A stretch of 64,000 nt of DNA, from the NCBI GenBank assembly GCA_003133325.1, contig PKXA01000052.1, positions 73,166 through 137,165 on the forward strand. Direction: 5' to 3'. Each line of letters starts with the position of its first letter. Positions within the stretch are counted from its first letter, which is position 1. Both the position numbers and the translations under genes were made by a program. This document shows, piece after piece, positions 41,123 to 48,762 of the stretch. The stretch comes from Acidimicrobiaceae bacterium (GTDB lineage Bacteria; Actinomycetota; Acidimicrobiia; Acidimicrobiales; RAAP-2). The notes under the pieces are model-generated. The model was not told the DNA's origin. It saw only the letters and a list, made by a program, of their open reading frames with translations, and did no database searches.

Positions 41123-42235
41123 GTGTCCGATGTCGCCGTCATCTTTGGAGGACCTTCACCCGAGCACGACGTGAGCGTGCTCACCGGTCTGCAGGCTGCC
41201 CGGGGCCTGGCGCTCGCCGGAGCAGGCACTATTGCCGCCCTCTACTGGTCGAAGACGGGAGACTGGTTCGCGGTCGACCCCGACCTCGAGGCGGAAGCTT
41301 TCGTCGAAGGGGTACCTCGAGGGGCCACCAAACTGCAGCTGGTATCGGCTCCCGGTGGGGGCTTCTCCGAATCGGCCGGCCGGCTGGGCCGCGCCCGGCA
41401 ACTCGACATCGACGTCGCGGTGGTGTGCTGCCATGGTGGCCCCGGCGAGGACGGCAGCCTCCAGGGCGCGTTGGACCTGGCCGGTATCACCTATAGCGGG
41501 CCGAGCGTGGCCGGTGCCTCGGTGGGCATGGACAAACTCGCCTTCGGGGCCCTGGTGGCCGATGCCGGGCTCCCCACCCTGCCGCGGTTGTTGCTTACCG
41601 CCGATGCCGCGGCCCCGTCGTTCGACGGTCCCTACATCCTCAAGCCCCGGTTCGGGGGATCGTCGATCGGGATCGATGTGGTGGAGGATTTCGCCACCGC
41701 CCGGGCCCGCCTGTCCGCCAACCCCCACTTCCGTTCCGGGGTGGTCCTCGAGCCGTTCCGCCCCGACCTGGGTGACCTGCAGCTGGCGGTGCGAAGCTGG
41801 CCCAGCCTGCAGCTCTCCGCGGTGGAGCGTCCTCTTCGATCCCCGGGGTCGGCCGATATTCTCGACTACCGCGACAAGTACGTGGCCGGTGAGGGTATGG
41901 CCGGAGCCCCACGCGAGCTCCCGGCTCAGATTCCATCGTCATTGGAGGCAGCGCTACAGGTCGCGGCTACCCGGGTGGCTGAACTGGCCGGCCTACGGGG
42001 CGTGGCCCGGATCGACTTCCTCTCCGATGGCAGAGAGTTCGTGGTCAATGAGATCAACACCATCCCCGGCTCGTTGGCCCGGTATCTGTGGGTCGATCCC
42101 GTGGTCTCCTTCGGTGACCTGTTGACCGATCTGGTGGCCGAGGCCAGGCAACGACCGACCCATGCCTATACCGCAGCAGGAGCCGATGGCACGGTGTTGC
42201 GGTCGGCCGGATCGATCGCCGGAAAGCTGGGCTGA
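41123..42235 (+). CDS. D-Ala-D-Ala ligase-like ATP-grasp enzyme
   Basis: A 370-residue ATP-grasp ligase with VAVIFGGPSPEHDVSVLTG, CCHGGPGEDGSLQGALDLAGI, YSGPSVAGASVGMDKLA, YILKPRFGGSSIGI, IDFLSDGREFVVNEINTIPGSLARYLW, all matching D-alanine-D-alanine ligases including the Mg-binding NEIN. It should join two amino acids, D-Ala-D-Ala or a related dipeptide. The residues between the Ddl omega-loop positions are shorter than in canonical Ddl, so specificity could differ. The start is GTG at 41123. Next to a membrane MurF-like protein, it is probably the supplier of that ligase's dipeptide. Confidence 0.9.
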   Translation: MSDVAVIFGGPSPEHDVSVLTGLQAARGLALAGAGTIAALYWSKTGDWFAVDPDLEAEAFVEGVPRGATKLQLVSAPGGGFSESAGRLGRARQLDIDVAVVCCHGGPGEDGSLQGALDLAGITYSGPSVAGASVGMDKLAFGALVADAGLPTLPRLLLTADAAAPSFDGPYILKPRFGGSSIGIDVVEDFATARARLSANPHFRSGVVLEPFRPDLGDLQLAVRSWPSLQLSAVERPLRSPGSADILDYRDKYVAGEGMAGAPRELPAQIPSSLEAALQVAATRVAELAGLRGVARIDFLSDGREFVVNEINTIPGSLARYLWVDPVVSFGDLLTDLVAEARQRPTHAYTAAGADGTVLRSAGSIAGKLG

Positions 42236-42240
42236 ACCGG

Positions 42241-42726
42241 TTGGCGACCCCCTTGCGCCGGATGGTGGTCGGGGAGGAAATTCTGGTCGACATCAAACCG
42301 CACTGGATGTACCTCATCGGTCCGCTGGTCACCTCGGTGGTCGTGATCGGGGTGGCGGTGGGCTTCGAGATCGCGTTCCCCCATACACCGGTGGGCTGGC
42401 ACCGGGTGGAGGCCATCACGGCTTTCGTCCCCTGTGCCTGGCTGGTCATCCGATTCATCCGTTGGCGGATGGCCGGCCTGGTGGTCACCTCGTTCCGGAT
42501 CGTGGAGCGCCACGGGGTGTTCTGGCCGAGTACTTCAGAGATCTGGCTGTCCAGCATCGAGGCGGTCGACACCGTGCAGTCGGTCTTCCGTCGGATGGTG
42601 GGCACCGGTGAACTGGAGGTCACCATCTACGGCGAGGACGACCTCCAGGTCTTCGGGGATGTGAGGAAGCCGGCCATCCTCCAGCGGATCATCGCCCGCC
42701 GCCTCACCCCTCCTCCTGGTTACTGA
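42241..42726 (+). CDS. bPH2-type (YdbS-like) membrane protein
   Basis: A 161-residue protein with two membrane segments (residues ~24-45 LIGPLVTSVVVIGVAVGFEI and 60-80) followed by a bacterial PH-like domain: RMAGLVVTSFRIVERHGVFWPSTSEIWLSSIEAVDTVQSVFRRMVGTGELEV in pieces. This is the YdbS/YvbH-like pattern where a PH domain sits next to two helices. The start is TTG at 42241 or ATG at 42262. It lies six bases after the Ddl-like gene and could belong to the same operon. Confidence 0.8.
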   Translation: MATPLRRMVVGEEILVDIKPHWMYLIGPLVTSVVVIGVAVGFEIAFPHTPVGWHRVEAITAFVPCAWLVIRFIRWRMAGLVVTSFRIVERHGVFWPSTSEIWLSSIEAVDTVQSVFRRMVGTGELEVTIYGEDDLQVFGDVRKPAILQRIIARRLTPPPGY

Positions 42727-42748
42727 CAGGGCGGCACTTCGGATGAGG

Positions 42749-43126
42749 TCAGGTCTGCCGTATCGGGACCCGAGTGGGTAGCTGATTCGAGAGTTGAGCG
42801 AGGTCGTCGGGATCTCCGGTGAGCAAGGTCGACCTCGTCTTGGCGGCAGTGACGACGAGGTGGGCGTCGACAACGTCCGAGGTACCTGCTTTTCCGAGAA
42901 GCGACCCCACCTCGTGGGCTTGCTCTGGTGAGAAGGCCACGATCTCACAGCCGCGCAGGAAACGTCTCAGCTGTGCCTGCCGAACCGAGCGGCTCACCCG
43001 CGCGACCACTGGCGCGGTGGTCGTCGGGATGATACCCCCCTCGAGGCGGACCCGGTGATCGGCCCAAGTGCGCCGATCATCTCGATCGGCGGCGACGAGC
43101 ACCCCGGCGTCGTAGACGATGCTCAC
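42749..43126 (-). CDS. PIN-domain toxin (VapC-like)
   Basis: A 125-residue PIN protein: IVYDAGVLVAADRDDR (Asp), TTTAPVVARVSRSV (the usual Glu position is weak), GTSDVVDAHLVVTAAKTRSTLLTGDPDDLAQL (Asp and TGDPDD). GTG start at 43126, overlapping the antitoxin stop. The second catalytic acid is not obvious, so activity is less certain than for the other PIN toxins here. Confidence 0.8.
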   Translation of the reverse strand: MSIVYDAGVLVAADRDDRRTWADHRVRLEGGIIPTTTAPVVARVSRSVRQAQLRRFLRGCEIVAFSPEQAHEVGSLLGKAGTSDVVDAHLVVTAAKTRSTLLTGDPDDLAQLSNQLPTRVPIRQT

Positions 43127-43392
43127 GCCGAACGAGGATGAGAGGTCGCAACCACCTCATCAGCGACTCGAGAACGGGCTGCTTCGAGCTCGGCCTCGGT
43201 GAAGGCGCCGTGTTCTTCCTCCCATTCGGCAACGGCGCGCAGTCCTTCTCGAATGAGGAGCGCTCGGCGGGCTGCTTCGGTCAGCCAGGCCGAGACGCTT
43301 GTCCCCTCGTCGGCCGCTGCGGCCAGGACCTGCTCGTGGACGTCGGCATCAACCGTAATTGCGAGCTTCGGTGACGGTCTCCCACGGGGCAT
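43123..43392 (-). CDS. CopG/RHH-type antitoxin
   Basis: An 89-residue protein: MPRGRPSPKLAITVDADVHEQVLAAAADEGTSVSAWLTEAARRALL is a ribbon-helix-helix module, followed by an acidic amphipathic helix (VAEWEEEHGAFTEAELEAARSR) that binds the toxin. Its ATG is immediately preceded by a palindromic operator. It is cotranscribed with the PIN gene by a four-base overlap. Confidence 0.9.
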   Translation of the reverse strand: MPRGRPSPKLAITVDADVHEQVLAAAADEGTSVSAWLTEAARRALLIREGLRAVAEWEEEHGAFTEAELEAARSRVADEVVATSHPRSA

Positions 43393-43394
43393 GA

Positions 43395-43425
43395 CACAAC
43401 CCTACCACCATGGTAGGAGGGTTGT
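43395..43425 (-). promoter_or_regulatory. Nested palindrome before the 43123-43392 antitoxin
   Basis: CCTACCA-CCA-TGGTAGG (43401-43417) with outer arms ACAACC (43395-43400) and GGTTGT (43420-43425). It begins three bases upstream of the start codon and should be the autoregulatory site. Confidence 0.65.
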
Positions 43426-43519
43426 AACCGGACCACCGCCATCCGCCCGGACACCCGTATGACCGGCGGTTGGGGGGACCCCCTCAGCCAAATCCGGTGT
43501 TGCGTTCTGGGTCAGTCAA

Positions 43520-43560
43520 TTGACAAGGTTAGCTAGGTTAGCTAGCCTATATTCATACGG
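43520..43560 (+). promoter_or_regulatory. Promoter with TTAGCTAG repeats before the Phd-like gene
   Basis: TTGACA (43520-43525) is followed by the repeated TTAGCTAGG/TTAGCTAGCC and by TATATT (43548-43553). TAGCCT at 17 bases from the -35 is an alternative -10. The repeats cover the spacer, as in other autoregulated modules of this window. Confidence 0.6.
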
Positions 43561-43566
43561 GTCAAC

Positions 43567-43794
43567 ATGCACGAGGCCAAGACGAATCTCTCGCGATTGG
43601 TGGCCGCGGTGGAGGCCAGTGAAGTCAATGAGGTCGAAATAGCCCGAGCTGGGCACGTCGTGGCCCGTATCGTGCCGGCTCGCCCCAAATCGGCTCGCCA
43701 CCCCGGCTCCTGGGCCGGACAGGTCACGATCCACCCTGACTTCGATGAGCTTCCCGTCGCCGTCGCGTCGGCATTCCGTGGTGAGGATCAATGA
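43567..43794 (+). CDS. Phd/YefM-family antitoxin
   Basis: A 75-residue protein of the Phd/YefM fold: MHEAKTNLSRLVAAVEASEVNEVEIARAGHVVARIVP is the core typical of these antitoxins (xxEAKxxLSRLV and VxIxRxGxxVARI). The C-terminal portion (FDELPVAVASAFRG) is the toxin-binding tail. The stop overlaps the next ATG. Confidence 0.93.
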   Translation: MHEAKTNLSRLVAAVEASEVNEVEIARAGHVVARIVPARPKSARHPGSWAGQVTIHPDFDELPVAVASAFRGEDQ

Positions 43795-44171
43795 ACGTTC
43801 TCCTCGACACCCACATTTTGTTGTGGTGGCTCGCAGCGGACCCATCTCTGCCGCCGCGTGCCGGCGAAGTCATCGCAGATCCCGACACGGTCGTTGTGGT
43901 TTCGGCCGCATCGGCATGGGAGATCGCCATCAAGAAGGCCATTGGCCGAATAGAGGCGCCGGACGATCTTCCGGATGCCTTGGATGCCAATGGGTTCGAT
44001 ACCTTGGCGATCAACGTCACCCACGCCTTGGCTGCCGGCGTGCTTCCCACACATCACGCCGATCCATTTGACCGAATGCTCATCGTCCAGGCCCGGATCG
44101 AATCCTTGACGCTGGTCACTGTCGATCGTCGGTTTTCCGATTACGAGGTGGATCTGCTCCCACTCGCCTGA
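43791..44171 (+). CDS. VapC-type PIN toxin partner of Phd
   Basis: A 126-residue PIN RNase with NVLLDTHILLWWLAADP (Asp), VVSAASAWEIAIKKAIG (Glu), HHADPFDRMLIVQARIESLTLVTVDRRFSDYEV (Asp and the terminal acids). This DTHxLLWW...SxASxWEIxIKxxxG...HxDPFDRxLxAQA type is the usual partner of Phd-like antitoxins. Complete and probably active. Confidence 0.95.
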   Translation: MNVLLDTHILLWWLAADPSLPPRAGEVIADPDTVVVVSAASAWEIAIKKAIGRIEAPDDLPDALDANGFDTLAINVTHALAAGVLPTHHADPFDRMLIVQARIESLTLVTVDRRFSDYEVDLLPLA

Positions 44172-44196
44172 CCCTGCGACGGTCTCGCCCGAGGCT

Positions 44197-45237
44197 TCAT
44201 CCCCTGTCGTGGTACGCGGCAGTGCCATCGGTGGAGGTCACCCTCCACGCCGGGGCCGGGAAGGACTCCACGTCGATGGCACCGGTCCGGCTCAACGCCA
44301 CCACCGACCCGCCAAACCCGGCCCCGGTCATCCGGGCCCCGTAGACACCGTCGATCGACCTCAGGTGATCCACCAGGGAGTCGACCCCGGGCGTCGACAC
44401 CCCGAAGTCCTCGGCCAGGCTCCGGTGGCTCTCGGTCATGTAGGTGCCGGCCGCCCACAGGTGATCCGAGACGAGGGCCTCGGCCACCTGGCGGACCCGT
44501 CGGCACTCACTCGACACATGGCGGGCCCGCCTCAGGAGGAGAGGGTCGCGCAATTGGGCCAGGTCGGACTCGTGGGCCAACCCCAGCGGTCCGATGGTTT
44601 CCGCCGCGGCTTCGCACTCGGCCACCCGGACGGCGTACTCGGTGTCCCGCAATGTCCGGTGTTGTCCCGAGTCCACCACCACAAGCTCGGCGGAGCCGGG
44701 GATGGGCACGTATTCCACCGAGAGCGTGGAGAAATCGATCAGGGAGGCAGATCCGGCCCGCCCTCCCGCACATGCCAGGGGATCCATGATCCCTACCGGC
44801 ACACCCGAGAGGTTCTCGGCCTGCTGGCACAGTTTGGCCACCGCCATCGGTGACCCGGTGGCACCGAATACCTTGGCCAACGCGGTGGCCAACGCCGCGC
44901 TCGAGGAGAGGCCGGCCCCCACCGGGAGGGTGGTCGCGATCCGACACACGCCGCCGATCCCGGGCCTGACAGTGGCGATGACTCCCGCCACCAAGCGTGC
45001 CCACGACGGCTCGAGGGTGCCCACCACCTCCGGGTCGGGCGGCAGGCCGAGGGGAAGGGTGACCCCTTGTCGATGGAGGGTGGAGAAAAAGGTGATTCCC
45101 GATGACCCGGTGGGGGTGAATTCGACGGTGGTGCCCAGATCGATGGCGATGGGAAGGGCCATTCCCCGGTTGTAATCGGTGTGATCGCCGATGAGGTTGA
45201 CCCGCCCGGGTCCAGTGGCTCGTCGGGCCAGGCTCAT
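44197..45237 (-). CDS. galK: Galactokinase
   Basis: A 346-residue GHMP kinase: GRVNLIGDHTDYNRGMALP (galactokinase signature), TLPVGAGLSSSAALATALAKVFG (ATP loop), VPVGIMDPLACAGG (catalytic Asp) and MTGAGFGGSVVAL (motif 3). It phosphorylates galactose at C1 in the Leloir route, although the nearby galT/galE are not in the window. ATG 45237 with AAGGAGA at the right distance; a longer upstream reading is rejected. Convergent with the Phd-VapC module. Confidence 0.93.
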   Translation of the reverse strand: MSLARRATGPGRVNLIGDHTDYNRGMALPIAIDLGTTVEFTPTGSSGITFFSTLHRQGVTLPLGLPPDPEVVGTLEPSWARLVAGVIATVRPGIGGVCRIATTLPVGAGLSSSAALATALAKVFGATGSPMAVAKLCQQAENLSGVPVGIMDPLACAGGRAGSASLIDFSTLSVEYVPIPGSAELVVVDSGQHRTLRDTEYAVRVAECEAAAETIGPLGLAHESDLAQLRDPLLLRRARHVSSECRRVRQVAEALVSDHLWAAGTYMTESHRSLAEDFGVSTPGVDSLVDHLRSIDGVYGARMTGAGFGGSVVALSRTGAIDVESFPAPAWRVTSTDGTAAYHDRG

Positions 45238-45461
45238 GCGCTCTCCTTCGGGTGCAGCCGCCCCGTCAGCCATCCGGCGGCAACCCGAACAGTAAACCCG
45301 GGGAGCCACGGTGACCCGAGCGTCGGGAATTGTGGTGCTGGTTTCCGGCCACGCCGGCCGGCGCATTTGACCGGCGACCGATGGAGCAGCCACCATCCCT
45401 GCATGTTCGACTCGTGCCCACGATGTGCCGCCCCATCCGCTGCCACCCCGGTCGGTGCCCG

Positions 45462-46607
45462 ATGAGCGGGCCGTTGACCGGTGTTCGGCTCATCGAGTTG
45501 GCCGGGTTGGGTCCGGCCCCGTTCGCCGGCATGATGCTGGCCGATGCCGGTGCCGACATCATCCGGATCGATCGATCCGACCGGGCCACCTACCCACCCC
45601 GACAGGAGCCCCACGTCGACCTGATGAACCGCGGGCGTCGGTCGGTGGCAGTGGACCTCAAGCACGCCGACGGTGTAGCGCTGGTCCTGCGCCTGGTCGA
45701 GAGTGCCGACGGGCTGATGGAGGGCTTTCGGCCCGGGGTGGCCGAACGGTTGGGTCTCGGGCCCGACATCTGCCTGGCCCGCAACCCGAAGCTGGTCTAC
45801 GGACGAATGACCGGATGGGGCCAGACCGGCCCCATGGCCCAGGCCGCCGGCCACGACATCGACTACATCGCCCTGGCCGGGGCATTGGAGCCGATCGGCC
45901 GGGCCGGGGAGAAACCGCTTCCTCCCCTCAATCTGGTGGGCGACTTCGGCGGCGGCGGCATGCTGTTGGCCTTCGGGATGCTGGCGGCCATCCTCTCCGC
46001 CCGACAGACCGGCGAGGGTCAGGTGGTCGACGCGGCCATGGTCGACGGTGCCGCCTCGCTGATGACCATGACGTACACCCTGCGGTCGGCCGGAATTTGG
46101 AACGACCAGCGGGGCACCAACCTCTTGGACACCGGTGCCCACTTCTACGAGGTCTACGAGACGGCGGACGGTGGCTACATCGGGGTCGGGGCCATCGAGC
46201 CCCAGTTCTACAGCGAGCTCATCGGCCTCCTCGGGCTGTCGGGGGAGGACCTGCCGGGACAGATGGACCGCGACACCTGGCCGTCGATGAAAGAGCGCTT
46301 CGCATCCATCTTCGCCACCAGGACCCGGGCCGAGTGGGTGACGATCTTCGAAGGCAGTGATGCCTGCGCCGCCCCGGTCCTCTCGTCGGCAGAGGCCCAT
46401 TTGCACCCCCACAACGTCCACCGGAATACCTTCACCGAGGTGGCCGGGGTGGTGCAGCCGGCGCCGTCGCCCCGGTTCGAGGGAACCCCCGGGGCCATTC
46501 GTCGCCCCCCGCCCAACCCGGGTCAACACGGCGATGAGGCCCTCGACGACTGGGGAGTGGACGCGGGCGACATCACCAAACTGAGGGAGTCCGGAGCTAT
46601 CCGCTAG
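45462..46607 (+). CDS. CaiB/BaiF CoA-transferase, alpha-methylacyl-CoA racemase-like
   Basis: A 381-residue class III CoA-transferase family protein: GVRLIELAGLGPAPFAGMMLADAGADIIRI, VDLKHADGVALVLRLVESADGLMEGFRPGVAERLGLGPD, YGRMTGWGQTGPMAQAAGHDIDYIALAGAL. The GHDINYxAxxG-like stretch with His-Asp is the alpha-methylacyl-CoA racemase (AMACR/Mcr) pattern, so 2-methylacyl-CoA epimerisation in branched-chain or sterol side-chain degradation is likely. Start ATG 45462 (MSGPLTGV). It shares its stop with the convergent small gene. Confidence 0.93.
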   Translation: MSGPLTGVRLIELAGLGPAPFAGMMLADAGADIIRIDRSDRATYPPRQEPHVDLMNRGRRSVAVDLKHADGVALVLRLVESADGLMEGFRPGVAERLGLGPDICLARNPKLVYGRMTGWGQTGPMAQAAGHDIDYIALAGALEPIGRAGEKPLPPLNLVGDFGGGGMLLAFGMLAAILSARQTGEGQVVDAAMVDGAASLMTMTYTLRSAGIWNDQRGTNLLDTGAHFYEVYETADGGYIGVGAIEPQFYSELIGLLGLSGEDLPGQMDRDTWPSMKERFASIFATRTRAEWVTIFEGSDACAAPVLSSAEAHLHPHNVHRNTFTEVAGVVQPAPSPRFEGTPGAIRRPPPNPGQHGDEALDDWGVDAGDITKLRESGAIR

Positions 46608-46840
46608 AGGTTGACCACCGGACAGGTGACGGTGCGGGTGATCCCTTCGATCAGCTGAATCCGCCCCACCACCATTCGCCCCAGTTCGTCCACGCTGGTG
46701 GCCTCGGTCCGCACAATGACGTCGTAGGGCCCGGTGACACCTTCGGCGGCGATGACACCGTCGAGTTTGGCCACGGCCCTGGCCACACTGGCGGCCCTTC
46801 CGACTTCGGTTTGGATGAGTACGTAGGCGCTGACCGACAT
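46604..46840 (-). CDS. Stand-alone Lrp/AsnC ligand-binding (RAM) domain protein
   Basis: A 78-residue protein corresponding only to the effector-binding domain of Lrp/AsnC regulators (SVSAYVLIQTEVGRAASVARAVAKLDGVIAAEGVTGPYDVIVRTEA). The helix-turn-helix is absent. Such proteins bind amino acids and pair with full-length regulators or sense flux on their own. GGGAGATTCAC before the ATG at 46840 is a good ribosome site. It overlaps the CoA-transferase stop by four bases in the convergent direction. Confidence 0.9.
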   Translation of the reverse strand: MSVSAYVLIQTEVGRAASVARAVAKLDGVIAAEGVTGPYDVIVRTEATSVDELGRMVVGRIQLIEGITRTVTCPVVNL

Positions 46841-46874
46841 GTGAATCTCCCGACCCGGTGGTTCCCGTTGACGG

Positions 46875-48401
46875 ATGCATGCTACTGCCCCCGTCGTGGC
46901 CCCTAACATGCCCCCGGTGGGCGTTCGGGAGCGAGGTGAGCAGTTCCGGAGGCTGGCTCGTTCTGCCATCGCCGACCTGTTCGATCAGCAACAGCCGTTC
47001 GGCCGGCTGGCGCTCACCCATGTGCTGATGACAGCGGGCGACACCATGTTCGCGGTGTCGTTGGCCGGGTCGTTGTTCTTCTCGATCTCTCCCACTGCCG
47101 CCCAGGACAAGGTGCTCCTCTACCTGGTGTTGACCATGGCGCCGTTCGCGGTGGTGGCGCCGGCCCTCGGACCCCTCATCGATCGGAGCCGGGGTGCCCG
47201 GCGGGGGATGGTGGTGGTCTCGGCCCTGGGCCGGGCCGCACTGTGCCCGTTCTTGGTCCACGCCATCCACTCCCTCCTGTTGTTCCCACTGGCCTTCGCC
47301 ATGCTGGTGCTTTCCAAGATGTACCTAGTCACCAAGGGCGCACTGGTTCCGGAGATGGCCGCTCTGGCGCGCATCGGGCACCCTCCGGGGAGCGATCCCG
47401 AGCGACGGCCGCCCGACCTTGGGCCGCCCTCCGCCCTCCCGATGGCCACCCCGCCCTACGGGACACCGATGATCGACGACGACGACCCCGAGGTTGTCGA
47501 CCCGGATGCCGCCCCCGACCTGGCCGGCCTCAACGCCCGGTTGGGCCTGCTGGCATCTTTGTCCGCCTTCGTCTTCGCCCTTCCTGCCGTGGCCGTCCTC
47601 AAGTTGGGAGGCGCTCCTTGGGTGCTGTGGCTCGATTTGGTGGTGTTCCTGGCCGCAGTGGTGGCCGGGGCCAGGTTGCCGGTCCGCCGGCGTCGGCGGG
47701 AACGGAGGCCGAGCCGCCGATCGGGACGGGAGCGATCCATCCCCATGGTCCCGGTCACCCAGTCACTGGTCGGGCCTTCGGTCGACAGGGTCGGAACCCC
47801 GAGCGACGATGAGATCGACCTGGCCGCCTTCCGCCCCATCGCCACCTCCGAGGTGCTGCTGGCGTTGATGCCGATGTCGGTGCTGAAGGCGGTGCTCGGC
47901 TTCCTCACCTTCTTGTTCGCTTTCGGGCTCCGCCGGGAGGGGGCGGCGACCTGGTGGTTCGGGCTGCTGCTCGGCGCCATCACCGGGGGTGCGCTGATCG
48001 GGGTGTTGTTGGTGGCCCGAATCCGTCGCGTGCTCTCCGAGCAACAGATTCTGGTGGCGTCCCTGTGGCTGGTGGCGGTGGTGGCGGGCATCATCTCCTT
48101 CCAATCCGGCCGGGCCTATCAGGTGGCGGTGGCCCTGGCGGTGGGTGTGGCTGGGGCCGTTTCCAAGCCGTCGTTCGACGCCTTGGTGCAGCGGCACGTG
48201 GAAGTGTCCAACCAGGGACGGGCGTTTGCCCGTTTCGAGACACGCCTCCAGCTGGTGTGGGTGGTGGGCGCCTTCGTCCCGGTCGTGCTGACCCTGCCGA
48301 TCACGGCCGGCGACCTGATCATCGCCATCGTGGCGGCTGTCGGCGGGTTGGCCTACATGAGCTCGCGCCGGACCGCCGAACGCCACCACCGAACGGGGTG
48401 A
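46875..48401 (+). CDS. MFS-type transporter
   Basis: A 508-residue integral membrane protein of the major facilitator type. Around 10-12 hydrophobic helices can be seen, split by a long hydrophilic loop with an acidic patch (DDDDPEVVDPDAAPDL) at residues ~195-210 and a basic patch (RRRRRERRPSRRSGR) near 273-288. FAVVAPALGPLIDRSRGARRGM resembles the MFS loop 2-3 motif. The substrate is unknown; a drug or metabolite exporter is possible. ATG 46875 is used. Confidence 0.85.
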   Translation: MHATAPVVAPNMPPVGVRERGEQFRRLARSAIADLFDQQQPFGRLALTHVLMTAGDTMFAVSLAGSLFFSISPTAAQDKVLLYLVLTMAPFAVVAPALGPLIDRSRGARRGMVVVSALGRAALCPFLVHAIHSLLLFPLAFAMLVLSKMYLVTKGALVPEMAALARIGHPPGSDPERRPPDLGPPSALPMATPPYGTPMIDDDDPEVVDPDAAPDLAGLNARLGLLASLSAFVFALPAVAVLKLGGAPWVLWLDLVVFLAAVVAGARLPVRRRRRERRPSRRSGRERSIPMVPVTQSLVGPSVDRVGTPSDDEIDLAAFRPIATSEVLLALMPMSVLKAVLGFLTFLFAFGLRREGAATWWFGLLLGAITGGALIGVLLVARIRRVLSEQQILVASLWLVAVVAGIISFQSGRAYQVAVALAVGVAGAVSKPSFDALVQRHVEVSNQGRAFARFETRLQLVWVVGAFVPVVLTLPITAGDLIIAIVAAVGGLAYMSSRRTAERHHRTG

Positions 48402-48501
48402 TCGAAAGGAACCGGCAGTCAGGCTTGCCGACGTCGCTCACTGACACCGGACCGACGGTCACTTCGAGGTGCGGTGTTTCGTTCGGCAGTAGCCTTCAGC
48501 C

Positions 48502-48726
48502 GTGTTCGCTAGGTTCGACACAGTGGTCCGTTGCAAGGAGGATCACCTGTTCACCACCATCTGGGTACCGATGGCCTCCATCAAGGCGGTCCGTCTCGGG
48601 ACCCGCCGGTGGCAGCACTGCCCGGTGGGGAAGCACTGGACAACGGTGGAGCCGGTGGCCACCGAGACAATCGACCACGCCACCCTTGTGGCCGCGCGGT
48701 CCGTTCACGACATCCACCTTCCCTGA
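48502..48726 (+). CDS. Conserved small actinobacterial protein
   Basis: A 74-residue protein beginning MFARFDTVVRCKEDHLFTTIWVP with a paired Cys and His (RCKEDH ... HCPVGKHW), which could bind a metal. This short protein type recurs in actinobacteria as a stand-alone unit of unknown role. GTG start at 48502. Its gene ends inside the arm of a strong hairpin shared with the convergent pckG. Confidence 0.8.
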   Translation: MFARFDTVVRCKEDHLFTTIWVPMASIKAVRLGTRRWQHCPVGKHWTTVEPVATETIDHATLVAARSVHDIHLP

Positions 48727-48746
48727 CCCTTTCGTCAGGGAAGGTG
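48715..48746. terminator. Perfect 13-bp stem, bidirectional terminator
   Basis: Arms 48715-48727 and 48734-48746 pair perfectly around a six-base loop (CCTTTC). The hairpin contains the stop codon of the small gene and lies 17 bases after the end of pckG on the other strand, so it can stop transcription both ways. Confidence 0.85.
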
Positions 48747-48762
48747 ACTTATGCCGCCGAGG

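Noticed and set aside
45234..47270. Minus-strand 678-codon frame
   Set aside because: Runs antisense across three well-supported genes; His/Gln/Gly-rich composition is typical of GC-rich shadow frames.
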